In this document: positions 1 through 6,562 of the stretch, in pieces
Layout of the letters: every line of letters starts with the position of its first letter
Position numbering within the stretch: the stretch's first letter is position 1
Assembly (NCBI GenBank): GCA_900554705.1
Contig: USIH01000064.1
Coordinates: 1-10,702, forward strand
DNA from: an uncultured Eubacteriales bacterium
GTDB lineage: Bacteria > Bacillota > Clostridia > Oscillospirales > Oscillospiraceae
DNA: 10,702 nt
Reading direction: 5' to 3'
Made by a program: the position numbers and the translations under genes
The notes under the pieces: model-generated
Seen by the model: the letters and a program-made list of their open reading frames with translations, nothing else
Told to the model about the DNA's origin: nothing
Database searches by the model: none

Positions 1-2
1 CT

Positions 3-98
3 ACCGTATCTATATACGCCGACGGGCGTGAGTTGCTCGTCTTCCGGACCTTTTTGGCAGTCTCCCAGCGTGCCGAAAAAGGTTTTTCGACACGCTGA
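3..98 (+). CDS. Possible 3' end of a plus-strand gene entering from the left
   Basis: The third plus-strand frame is open from the window edge to a TGA at 96-98, giving about 31 residues that begin TVSIYADGRELLVFRTFLAV. Most codons end in G or C, like the real genes here. The last eleven codons and the stop fall inside the hairpin at 66-97, so the hairpin may have been inserted at the gene's end. A plus-strand terminator follows at 99-133, which only makes sense if a plus-strand transcript arrives from the left. No family can be named from so few residues. The second frame stops at 29-31 and is an alternative end for such a gene. Nothing with a start codon lies on the minus strand here. Confidence 0.3.
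   Translation, partial: TVSIYADGRELLVFRTFLAVSQRAEKGFSTR
66..97. repeat. Imperfect palindrome, possible dispersed extragenic repeat
   Basis: The arms are CAGCGTG (66-72) with CACGCTG (91-97), and CGAAAAA (74-80) with TTTTTCG (83-89), around a GG centre. The single mismatch (C73/A90) becomes a U-G wobble in minus-strand RNA, so the minus-strand transcript folds better. It lies just downstream of the polyferredoxin gene. The shape resembles extragenic palindromes found in multiple copies in clostridial genomes. Only one copy is in this window, so repetition is inferred. Confidence 0.45.
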
Positions 99-133
99 CG
101 GCGCTGTTCTTTCGGAACAGCGCCGCGTTTTTT
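99..133 (+). terminator. Rho-independent terminator for a plus-strand transcript
   Basis: A perfect 11-bp stem (CGGCGCTGTTC at 99-109 with 115-125) closes a TTTCG loop. CG and a run of six T (128-133) follow on the plus strand. Two of the T residues belong to the polyferredoxin stop codon (132-134), so the terminator abuts that gene. On the minus strand no T-run follows, so it is a poorer terminator for the redox operon, though the stem could protect that mRNA's 3' end. Confidence 0.7.
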
Positions 134-614
134 ATTTCGTCAGAATGCCGCGCAGGTCGCTTATCGCGCCGCGCGGGCAGGCCACGGCACACGCGCCGCA
201 GCTCAGGCACAGCGATTCGTCGATGACTGCGTGATTGTCGACCACGCGGATCGCGCCCGCAGGACAGCGCTTTACGCACAGGCCGCAGCCGATGCAGCTT
301 ACCTGACAGACCTTGCGCGCCTGCGCGCCGACATCGGCGTTGGAGCAGCGGACGACGATCGGATTGGCGCACTCGTGCACCGTGATCACGCCGCGCGGGC
401 ATTCGCGGACGCACTTGCCGCAGGCAATGCAGCGCTCCGGATTGACCTCGGCGACGCCGACGGCGTTTAATTCGATCGCCCCCATCGGGCAGATCTCGAT
501 GCAGCGCCCGCAGGCGACGCAGCCGTAGACGCAGGCGGGTTCTTCTTTGATGTTGGCGCGGCAGCCGCCGTTACAGAGGACGACGGCAGAGCGGTACGGA
601 AAGCGGTTTTTCAT
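132..614 (-). CDS. RnfB-like soluble polyferredoxin with four 4Fe-4S motifs
   Basis: This 160-residue iron-sulfur electron carrier has 22 cysteines. Four CxxCxxCxxxC motifs start at C32, C62, C107 and C136, each followed by P and a GAI/GVI-type turn. That indicates four 4Fe-4S clusters as two ferredoxin-like pairs. Six further cysteines (C14, C18, C28, C82, C90, C103) fall in the CNGGC and VRCSN...RKVC stretches characteristic of the C-terminal half of RnfB. RnfB's N-terminal membrane anchor and first Fe-S domain are absent, and no signal peptide or membrane segment is visible, so it should be cytosolic. Its ATG overlaps the hydroxylase TGA as ATGA (611-614), implying translational coupling and matched amounts. 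I infer that it takes electrons from, or gives them to, the FAD-less hydroxylase. The iron-sulfur protein call is firm; the partner assignment rests on the operon. Confidence 0.9.
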   Translation of the reverse strand: MKNRFPYRSAVVLCNGGCRANIKEEPACVYGCVACGRCIEICPMGAIELNAVGVAEVNPERCIACGKCVRECPRGVITVHECANPIVVRCSNADVGAQARKVCQVSCIGCGLCVKRCPAGAIRVVDNHAVIDESLCLSCGACAVACPRGAISDLRGILTK

Positions 615-3199
615 TTCGCGTCCTTCCTTTCGTAGGGGGTGTTGTGCAGCGGCAAAATGTTGCGCTTTTCGCCGTCGAGTCGGTAGTAGGCGTCGGCGAT
701 CGCGGGAGCGGTGGGGATGGAGGTGATCTCGCCGATGCCGATCGCGCCGCAGGCAACGTTCAGACCCGGCTTGTCGATGATGATCGCCTTGATCTCCGGC
801 GGGATCTCATGCGCGCGGAACAGACCCAGCTCGCCGTATTTTTCGATCGGCTTGCAGTTCTCGTCGATCGGGTATTGTTCGCGCAGCGCATAGCCCATGG
901 ACATGACGACGCCGCCCTCTACCTGCCCTTCGCAGGACAGGGGGTTGACCGCCTTGCCGACGTCGTGCGCGGCGACAAGCTGAGAGATGCGCTTGGTCTT
1001 GGGGTCGAGCACGCAAATCTGCGTGGCGTAGCCGTAGGCAACGTGGGAGACAGGATTGGGGACATTTGCGCCGAGCGGGTCGGTCTTGGCAAGGTAGTCG
1101 CCGTAGAACTCCTGCCCGATGAGCGCGGAGAGCGGCCCGCCCGCCTTCGCTTCCATCAGCTTCTCACAGGCGCGGCGGCAGGCCTCGCCTGTGATCATCG
1201 TCTGGCGCGAACCGGAGGTGTCGCCGGAGTCCGGCGCGATCCATGTGTTGCTGCGCTCGTAGACGATATCGTCCGGCGCGATGTCCGTGTTTGTCACGAT
1301 CATCTGCACAAGCACCGTGCCAAGCCCCTGCCCGATGCAGGAAGCGCCCGTGTAGATATGCACCTTCGCGTCGTCCTCCACGATGAGTTTGCAGCGCCCC
1401 CAGTCGGGAATGCCGACGCCGACACCGGCGTTTTTCATCGCGCAGGCCAAGCCGACCGGCCGACCGGCGGCACGCGCCGCGTCGTAGTAGGGCTTGACGG
1501 CCTCCAGCGTTTCCACAAGGCCGGTGGAATCGTCCACGATCTGGCCGTTCGGCAGCACGCCGCCCGGGCGGATGGCGTTGCGGTAACGGATCTCCCACGG
1601 GGTGATGCCGACCAGATCGGCCATGCGGTTGAGCAGCGTCTCCGTGGCAAAGCACGTCTGCGTGACACCGAAGCCGCGGAACGCGCCCGCAGGCGGGTTA
1701 TTTGTGTAGTATGCCGTGCCCTCGATCTCAAAGTTCTCATAGGCATAAGGACCGGCGGCGTGCGTGCAGGCGCGCTCCAGCACGGGGCCGCCCAGCGAGG
1801 CGAACGCGCCGGTGTCGGAGCGGACCTTCGCGCGGACGCCCTGAATGATGCCGTTCTCGTCGCAGCCCATGGTGAAATCCATGACGAAGCGATGGCGTTT
1901 CGGATGTACCAGAAGCGACTCCTTGCGGCTCAGCGCGACCTTGACGGGGCGCTTCGTGCAGTAGGCAATCAGTGCCGCGTGATGCTGCACGGACATATCT
2001 TCTTTTCCGCCGAAGCCGCCGCCGACCAGCGCGTTTTGCACCTTGACCTTCTTGCTGCCGAGCATCAGGGAGCATTCGTGCAGCGTGGTGTGGGAGGACT
2101 GGTCGGTGGTGTAGAGCATCACATCGCCGTCCTTGTCAATAAAGGCGACGGCACATTCCGGCTCCAAGAAGGCGTGCTCCGTCCACGGCGTTTCAAAGTG
2201 ATCGGAAAGAACGTATTTCGAGCGCGCGATCGCCGCGTCGGCATCGCCGCGCGAAACGTGCTTATAGGCCTGTACGTTGCTCTCGTCGGTCTCGAAGACC
2301 AGCGGCGCGTCGGGCGCGGCTGCCTGCTCAATGGTATGGACGTGGGGCAGAGGCTCATAGTCGATCTTGACGAGCTTCTTGCCCTTTTCCAGCGCCTCAT
2401 GCGTCTCCGCGACGACCAGCGCGATGGCATCGCCCAGATAATGCGTCAGGCTGCCCACGGGGACAAGCGTATATTGATCATGCTTCAGGTGGCCGACAAG
2501 ATTTTCGCCGGGGATGTCCTCCGCCGTCAGAACGGCGACGACCCCGGGAACCTTCAGCGCCGCCGACTTGTCGATGGCCAGCACGCGCGCACGCGCATAC
2601 TTGCTGCGCACGGCAGAGCCGTAGCACATTCCTTCCAGATAGAAATCATCCGGATATTTGCCGTAGCCAAGGACCTTTTCCTCCACGTCGATGCGGTGGA
2701 CGCGGGAGCCGAGACGCCAATCCGTTGCCGAGGGGACAGGGATCTTGCCCTCGCGCAGGATCTTTCCGGCCAGAGAGATGGCGGCGATGATCTTCACATA
2801 GCCCGTGCAGCGGCAGTAGTTGTTGCGAATGGCGTAGCGGATCTGCGCCTCCGTCGGATCGGGGCAGCGGTCGAGCAGACTCTTGGCGCACAGCACCATG
2901 CCCGGGATGCAGAAGCCGCACTGCACCGCTCCTGCTTCTCCGAAGGCGAATGTATAGGCGCTTTTTTCAAAATCGGAAAGCCCCTCCACCGTCAGGATGT
3001 GCTTTCCCTCCAGCCGATCCGTGTCCGGCACACAGGCGCGGCACGGCGCGCCGTCGATCAGAACGGTGCAGGCACCGCACGCACCCTCGCTACAGCCGTC
3101 TTTGGCGGAGGTGATGTGCATCTCGTCGCGCAGCCAGCGCAGGAGCGATTGCTTCTTCTCCACCGTGTATTGCGTGCCGTTTAAGAAAAACGTAGCCAT
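611..3199 (-). CDS. xdh: Xanthine dehydrogenase-family molybdenum hydroxylase, fused 2Fe-2S and Mo-pterin domains, no FAD domain
   Basis: This 862-residue enzyme probably hydroxylates a purine or other N-heterocycle using water, passing electrons from the molybdenum cofactor to two 2Fe-2S clusters. The N-terminal plant-type cluster uses C36, C41, C44 and probably C56. The second cluster uses C94, C97, C129 and C131 (QCGFC and YCRC). The molybdopterin region begins near residue 175 with FLEPE (344-348), GGGFGGKE (393-400), AFRGFG (506-511), IGQGLG (622-627) and GIGE (821-824), whose glutamate is the catalytic base in this superfamily. No FAD domain lies between the Fe-S and Mo parts. This architecture matches the family annotated as selenium-dependent xanthine dehydrogenase, but selenium use cannot be read from the sequence. 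ATG 3199 is chosen because AAAGGAG stands 8 bases upstream; the in-frame ATG at 3283 lies inside the promoter. It is the first gene of a two-gene operon. The true substrate is uncertain. Confidence 0.9.
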   Translation of the reverse strand: MATFFLNGTQYTVEKKQSLLRWLRDEMHITSAKDGCSEGACGACTVLIDGAPCRACVPDTDRLEGKHILTVEGLSDFEKSAYTFAFGEAGAVQCGFCIPGMVLCAKSLLDRCPDPTEAQIRYAIRNNYCRCTGYVKIIAAISLAGKILREGKIPVPSATDWRLGSRVHRIDVEEKVLGYGKYPDDFYLEGMCYGSAVRSKYARARVLAIDKSAALKVPGVVAVLTAEDIPGENLVGHLKHDQYTLVPVGSLTHYLGDAIALVVAETHEALEKGKKLVKIDYEPLPHVHTIEQAAAPDAPLVFETDESNVQAYKHVSRGDADAAIARSKYVLSDHFETPWTEHAFLEPECAVAFIDKDGDVMLYTTDQSSHTTLHECSLMLGSKKVKVQNALVGGGFGGKEDMSVQHHAALIAYCTKRPVKVALSRKESLLVHPKRHRFVMDFTMGCDENGIIQGVRAKVRSDTGAFASLGGPVLERACTHAAGPYAYENFEIEGTAYYTNNPPAGAFRGFGVTQTCFATETLLNRMADLVGITPWEIRYRNAIRPGGVLPNGQIVDDSTGLVETLEAVKPYYDAARAAGRPVGLACAMKNAGVGVGIPDWGRCKLIVEDDAKVHIYTGASCIGQGLGTVLVQMIVTNTDIAPDDIVYERSNTWIAPDSGDTSGSRQTMITGEACRRACEKLMEAKAGGPLSALIGQEFYGDYLAKTDPLGANVPNPVSHVAYGYATQICVLDPKTKRISQLVAAHDVGKAVNPLSCEGQVEGGVVMSMGYALREQYPIDENCKPIEKYGELGLFRAHEIPPEIKAIIIDKPGLNVACGAIGIGEITSIPTAPAIADAYYRLDGEKRNILPLHNTPYERKDAK

Positions 3200-3207
3200 A
3201 TTGAAAA

Positions 3208-3214
3208 CTCCTTT
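3208..3214 (-). promoter_or_regulatory. Ribosome binding site fixing the hydroxylase start
   Basis: AAAGGAG on the minus strand lies 8 bases before ATG 3199. No comparable site precedes the in-frame ATG at 3283, so translation should start at 3199. Confidence 0.85.
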
Positions 3215-3271
3215 GAACCTTTTCGTGCATTTGCACAACGGGAAATCGCATAAAAAAACGTCTATAAGCGA

Positions 3272-3300
3272 ATTATACAACAAAATGCTCTTTCCCGCAA
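3272..3300 (-). promoter_or_regulatory. Sigma-A-type promoter of the hydroxylase-polyferredoxin operon
   Basis: On the minus strand TTGCGG (3295-3300) and a consensus TATAAT (3272-3277) are separated by exactly 17 bases. Transcription would start near 3265, giving a leader of about 65 bases. The -10 box is perfect while the -35 box keeps only TTG, which leaves room for control by a regulator. Confidence 0.7.
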
Positions 3301-3312
3301 GGACAGAGCATT
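3284..3312. promoter_or_regulatory. Inverted repeat enclosing the -35 box, candidate operator
   Basis: AATGCTCT (3284-3291) and AGAGCATT (3305-3312) are perfect 8-bp inverted half-sites 13 bases apart. The gap contains the complete -35 box (3295-3300) of the redox operon, which suits a dimeric regulator. It could instead form a weak stem-loop ending in TTTT on the minus strand and act as a poor terminator for aroF. No regulator gene is in the window. Confidence 0.4.
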
Positions 3313-3407
3313 GTATTTTTCAAAGGGATACGATTTGAGACGACATCTCCCACGAAAAAGTCATATAAAGCGATATGTTTACGGAAAAATTCGACGATCG
3401 TGAACAC

Positions 3408-4403
3408 TCAGAAAGCGCGCGTCAGGCAGCCGGCTTCGCTTGCCGCCACGTGCACGGCGTGCAGTCTGCGGGCAAGCGCGGTCAGGCTCTGGGCGTCGAG
3501 CGCCTGCGCGCCGTCGCAGCGGGCGGCGGCGGGATCGTCGTGCATTTCCAGCATAACGCCGTCCGCGCCGCAGGCGGCTGCCGCGAGCGCCATGGGCGCG
3601 ACGAGCGAGGCGCGCCCTGCCGCGTGGCTCGGGTCGACGATGACCGGCAGATGCGTCATCTCGTGCAGTGCCGGTACGGCGGTCAGATCCAGCGTAAAGC
3701 GAGAGAAATCGTCAAAGGTGCGGATGCCGCGTTCGCAGAGGATGATCCGGTCGTTTCCCGCCGCCATGATGTGCTCCGCGCTCAGCAGAAGCTCCCGCAG
3801 CGTGTTTCCCATGCCGCGTTTGAGCAAAATGGGCTTTCCCGTGCCGCCGAGGGCGTGCAGCAGGTCGAAATTTTGCATATTGCGCGCACCGACTTGAATC
3901 AGGTCTACGTCGGCAAACAGCTCCAACTGCCGCGCATCCATCAGCTCCGTGACCACGGGAAGCCCGACGGCGCGACCCGCGCGGCACAGCAGGGTGATGC
4001 CCTCTGCGCCGAGACCCGCAAAATCGTAAGGCGAGGTGCGCGGCTTGAACGCGCCGCCGCGCAGCACCGCAGCACCCGCCTGACGGACGTGCTGCGCGGC
4101 GAGGAAGATCTGCGTCTCATCCTCAACGCAGCACGGCCCCGCGATCAGGACGAGGCGATCCGCGCCGAATTTTGCCGAGCCGACCGAAACGACGCTGCGC
4201 GCCTGCTCCGGACGGCGGCTGCTGAGCGCGGGGGCGCTCCCGCTGACCGCTTGGACAGCGGGGAAGCCCGACAGACCGTCCGTCTCCCCGCGCAGGCGCA
4301 GGATGCCCTCCTCATGGGTGTAGGAAATGCCGCGCCAGTGCAAAAAGGCAAGCAGCCGGTCGATCTCCGCCTGCGGCGCGTCGGGTCTGAGCAGCACGAT
4401 CAT
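3408..4403 (-). CDS. aroF: 3-deoxy-7-phosphoheptulonate (DAHP) synthase, AroA-I-beta type
   Basis: This 331-residue enzyme condenses phosphoenolpyruvate with erythrose 4-phosphate, the first step of the shikimate pathway to aromatic amino acids. Residues 1-66 form a short ferredoxin-like regulatory domain, as in Thermotoga-type DAHP synthases. The barrel carries IAGPCCVED (87-95), GGAFKPRTSPYDF (116-128), LLKRGM (193-198), CERGIRTFDD (223-232) and VDPSHAAGR (256-264). The expected metal ligands C91, H260, E286 and D297 are all present. The length is normal for the subfamily. ATG 4403 is chosen because AGGAG lies 9 bases upstream; the open frame beyond it runs antisense through trmB and is not coding. 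The gene diverges from trmB and has its own promoter. No strong terminator follows, so some readthrough toward the redox operon is possible. Feedback inhibition through the N-terminal domain is known in relatives and is inferred here. Confidence 0.96.
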   Translation of the reverse strand: MIVLLRPDAPQAEIDRLLAFLHWRGISYTHEEGILRLRGETDGLSGFPAVQAVSGSAPALSSRRPEQARSVVSVGSAKFGADRLVLIAGPCCVEDETQIFLAAQHVRQAGAAVLRGGAFKPRTSPYDFAGLGAEGITLLCRAGRAVGLPVVTELMDARQLELFADVDLIQVGARNMQNFDLLHALGGTGKPILLKRGMGNTLRELLLSAEHIMAAGNDRIILCERGIRTFDDFSRFTLDLTAVPALHEMTHLPVIVDPSHAAGRASLVAPMALAAAACGADGVMLEMHDDPAAARCDGAQALDAQSLTALARRLHAVHVAASEAGCLTRAF

Positions 4404-4431
4404 GGTAAATGACTCCTGATGTTTTTCTTTT

Positions 4432-4460
4432 ATTGTACCATGAGCGCGTGCGTATTGCAA
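4432..4460 (-). promoter_or_regulatory. aroF promoter with extended -10
   Basis: On the minus strand TTGCAA (4455-4460), a 17-base spacer and TACAAT (4432-4437), preceded by TGG as an extended -10. The transcript would start near 4425, leaving a leader of about 20 bases that holds the AGGAG site at 4413-4417. The leader has no room for a T-box or trp-type attenuator, so control is likely at the protein level or by a repressor. Confidence 0.7.
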
Positions 4461-4488
4461 ACCTTTTCCCGCGCGATGATTTTCACGC

Positions 4489-4517
4489 TTTACCTTTTCC
4501 CTGTTTTTTGCTATAAT
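4489..4517 (+). promoter_or_regulatory. trmB promoter with extended -10
   Basis: TTTACC (4489-4494), a 17-base spacer and a consensus TATAAT (4512-4517) preceded by TGC (extended -10). The start would be near 4524, about 30 bases before the trmB ATG. Its -35 box lies 28 bases from that of the divergent aroF promoter. Confidence 0.75.
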
Positions 4518-4553
4518 CGTAGCGAAAAATCGACGGATGAGAGGGCAGCGCAT

Positions 4554-5195
4554 ATGAGAATGAGAAAACGCAACAATTTGGAGCCGCGCATGGAGGCGGC
4601 CTCGGCCGTTTGGATCCGAGACCCCGAGGCGCACAAGGGAAACTGGCGCGCGCTTATGCCGCAGGCGCGCGAGCTGCGGCTGGAGGTCGGCTGCGGGAAG
4701 GGCAAATTCACCGTGGAGACGGCGGCGGCCGAGCCGGATGTGCTCATCATTGCCGTGGAGCGCGTGCGCGAGGCGATGCTGCTGGGCATGGAGCGCGCGC
4801 TGGAGATGGGGCTGAAAAACGTCTATTTCCTTTCGCTGGACGCCGACCGGTTGGAGGACTACTTCGCCGAGGGCGAGGTGGATCTGATCTATCTGAACTT
4901 CTGCGACCCGTGGCCGCGCAAGAAAAACGCGAAGCGCCGCCTGACGTTCCGCACCTTTTTGGAAAAATACAAGAAGATCCTCAAGCCCGAGGGCGAGATC
5001 CACTTTAAGACGGACAACGCCGCGCTGTTCGAGTGGTCGCTGGACGAGTTTGCTCACTGCGGGCTGGAGATCCGCGCGCTGACGCGCGATCTGCATCACG
5101 ACGGGCCGGTCGGGATCATGACGGGCTATGAAGAGCGATTTTACGCGCTGGGGACGCCGATCTGCCGCTGTGAGCTGGTGAATCACCGCACCTGA
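4554..5195 (+). CDS. trmB: tRNA (guanine-N7-)-methyltransferase
   Basis: This 213-residue S-adenosylmethionine-dependent enzyme methylates N7 of a guanosine in tRNA, normally G46 in the variable loop. The Rossmann motif LEVGCGKGKF spans residues 43-52. The family signature NFCDPWPRKKNAKRRLT (115-131) follows, then FKTDN (151-155) and the C-terminal TGYEERF (190-196). The usual serine in NFSDPWP is a cysteine here. The length is typical of bacterial TrmB. ATG 4554 is chosen because GAGAGGG (4539-4545) stands 8 bases before it and because an earlier in-frame ATG at 4419 would lie upstream of the promoter. The gene sits alone between aroF and rpoD. No terminator separates it from rpoD, so the two may be partly co-transcribed. 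Confidence 0.96.
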   Translation: MRMRKRNNLEPRMEAASAVWIRDPEAHKGNWRALMPQARELRLEVGCGKGKFTVETAAAEPDVLIIAVERVREAMLLGMERALEMGLKNVYFLSLDADRLEDYFAEGEVDLIYLNFCDPWPRKKNAKRRLTFRTFLEKYKKILKPEGEIHFKTDNAALFEWSLDEFAHCGLEIRALTRDLHHDGPVGIMTGYEERFYALGTPICRCELVNHRT

Positions 5196-5270
5196 TCCGA
5201 ATTTTTGGCTGCATTTCGCATAAAACTTGCAAAAGCGGGAAATAATTTCAAAAAATATGTGAAAAAACTA

Positions 5271-5299
5271 TTGCACTGTCGAAAATCGTGCGGTATAAT
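5271..5299 (+). promoter_or_regulatory. rpoD promoter
   Basis: TTGCAC (5271-5276) and a consensus TATAAT (5294-5299) are 17 bases apart on the plus strand. Transcription would begin near 5306, about 28 bases before the rpoD ATG. It therefore looks read by the housekeeping sigma factor that it helps to express. Confidence 0.7.
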
Positions 5300-5320
5300 T
5301 GATTGGATAGCCCATTTAGC

Positions 5321-5327
5321 AAGGAAG
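5321..5327 (+). promoter_or_regulatory. Ribosome binding site fixing the rpoD start
   Basis: AAGGAAG ends 6 bases before ATG 5334. The in-frame ATG at 5205 lies upstream of the promoter and has no such site. Confidence 0.8.
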
Positions 5328-5333
5328 TGCAAT

Positions 5334-6476
5334 ATGGCAACCTCAAAGAAAACCAACAAGATGAACGAAGAGCTGACGGCACCGCTGACCGCGCTGATCG
5401 CAAAGGGTCGCCGCGAAGGGATCCTCTCTGCGTCGGAGGTCAACGCCGCGCTGGAAAAGCTCGACTTGTCCGTGGAAAAGATCGAGCAGATCTACGACAC
5501 CTTTGATTCCATCGGCATCCAGATCGTCAGCGGCGAGCCGGATTCCGATACGCCGCCGATCCCCGACCTGCTGGACGATGCCGACATCGAGATCGCCGAC
5601 ACAGAGGAAGAGACGCTTGTCGATCCCGTGGAGCTGGCGGCGGAGTATAATCTGGACGACCCCGTGCGGATGTACCTTAAGGAGATCGGCCAGATTCCCC
5701 TGCTGACGCCGGAGGAAGAACAGGAGCTTGCAAAGGAAGTGGCGGAGGGTCGTCCCGGGGCGAAGACGAAGCTGACCGAGGCCAACCTGCGCCTTGTCGT
5801 CTCCATCGCGAAGAAATATTCCGGACGCGGCCTGCACATTCTGGATCTGATCCAAGAGGGCAACACGGGTCTCATCCGCGCGGTCGACAAGTTCGACTAT
5901 ACAAAGGGAAACAAGTTCTCTACATATGCGACATGGTGGATCCGACAGGCGATCACACGTGCCATTGCCGATCAGGCGCGAACCATCCGTGTGCCGGTGC
6001 ATATGGTAGAGGTCATCAACAAGGCCACGCGCTGCAACCGCAAGCTGGTGCAGGAGCTGGGGCGCGAGCCGACGATGGAAGAGATCGCCGACGAGCTGAA
6101 CCTGCCCGTGGAGAAGATCATCGAGGCCAACCGCACCGCTGCCGACACGCTTTCGCTCGATACGCCGGTCGGCGACGAGGAAGACACGACCATCGGCTCC
6201 TTTGTCGAGGACGACAACACGCCGGGGCCTGCCGACGCGACGAGCAACACGCTGCTGGCCGAGGCGCTGAGCGACATCCTCAACACGCTGACGGATCGTG
6301 AGGCGGACGTGCTGCGTCTGCGGTTCGGTATGCAGGACGGCAAGTCGCACACGCTCGAGGAGGTCGGACAGATCTTCGGCGTCACGCGCGAGCGTATCCG
6401 TCAGATCGAGAACAAGGCCATCCGCAAGCTGCGCCACCCCAGCCGTGCGAAGAAGATCCGCGACTTTTACTGCTAA
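5334..6476 (+). CDS. rpoD: RNA polymerase primary sigma factor (sigma-70/SigA)
   Basis: This 380-residue primary sigma factor directs core RNA polymerase to housekeeping promoters. Region 1.1 (about 14-65) is followed by an acidic linker (66-108). Region 1.2 starts at [13 protein letters not shown] (108-120). Region 2 spans about 146-216 and includes the core-binding [19 protein letters not shown] (171-189) and the melting and -10 recognition segment [14 protein letters not shown] (194-207). Region 3 runs from about 220 to 300. Region 4 includes the -35-binding helix-turn-helix [20 protein letters not shown] (340-359). All parts expected of a group 1 sigma are present, and the length is close to Bacillus SigA. 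In many Firmicutes rpoD follows dnaG; here trmB precedes it instead and dnaG is not in the window. It has its own promoter and converges on pnp with strong terminators between. Confidence 0.97.
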   Translation: MATSKKTNKMNEELTAPLTALIAKGRREGILSASEVNAALEKLDLSVEKIEQIYDTFDSIGIQIVSGEPDSDTPPIPDLLDDADIEIADTEEETLVDPVELAAEYNLDDPVRMYLKEIGQIPLLTPEEEQELAKEVAEGRPGAKTKLTEANLRLVVSIAKKYSGRGLHILDLIQEGNTGLIRAVDKFDYTKGNKFSTYATWWIRQAITRAIADQARTIRVPVHMVEVINKATRCNRKLVQELGREPTMEEIADELNLPVEKIIEANRTAADTLSLDTPVGDEEDTTIGSFVEDDNTPGPADATSNTLLAEALSDILNTLTDREADVLRLRFGMQDGKSHTLEEVGQIFGVTRERIRQIENKAIRKLRHPSRAKKIRDFYC

Positions 6477-6480
6477 AGAT

Positions 6481-6517
6481 AACGCCGCGCGTCCAGAACG
6501 GACGCGCGGCGTTTGTT
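6481..6517 (+). terminator. rpoD terminator, perfect 14-bp stem
   Basis: AACGCCGCGCGTCC (6481-6494) pairs perfectly with 6500-6513 around an AGAAC loop, starting 4 bases after the rpoD stop. The following tract is short (TGTT), but the stem is very GC-rich. A second hairpin at 6530-6557 backs it up. Confidence 0.8.
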
Positions 6518-6529
6518 GCATACATTAAA

Positions 6530-6557
6530 ACAAGGAGGGACGGGAGCCCCTCCTTGT
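6530..6557 (-). terminator. Bidirectional terminator between pnp and rpoD
   Basis: ACAAGGAGGG (6530-6539) pairs with CCCTCCTTGT (6548-6557) around an 8-base loop. On the minus strand the stem lies 5 bases after the pnp stop and runs into TTTT. On the plus strand AGTTTTT follows, so it can also stop rpoD transcripts that pass the first hairpin. Confidence 0.8.
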
Positions 6558-6562
6558 AGTTT

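Noticed and set aside
644..3184. Very long plus-strand open frame opposite the hydroxylase gene
   Set aside because: It is a shadow produced by the G/C-rich third codon positions of the minus-strand gene. Its translation is a V/D/R/A/L-rich string with no recognisable family, and the minus strand has intact molybdenum-hydroxylase motifs throughout.
3200..3283. Upstream ATG of the hydroxylase at 3283
   Set aside because: It lies inside the promoter upstream of the predicted transcription start, has no ribosome binding site, and would add 28 residues before a normal 2Fe-2S domain start.
3355..3404. Small AT-rich stem-loops after aroF as terminators
   Set aside because: ATATG/CATAT and the ACGATCGT palindrome each give only about five pairs beside T-runs, too weak to call confidently.
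4404..5186. In-frame N-terminal extension of the DAHP synthase through trmB
   Set aside because: It would cross both divergent promoters and lie antisense to a complete trmB. The DAHP synthase is already full length from 4403, with a good ribosome binding site.
5343..6521. Minus-strand open frame opposite rpoD
   Set aside because: No ribosome binding site or known motifs, and it runs through the rpoD terminator. The plus strand encodes an intact sigma factor.
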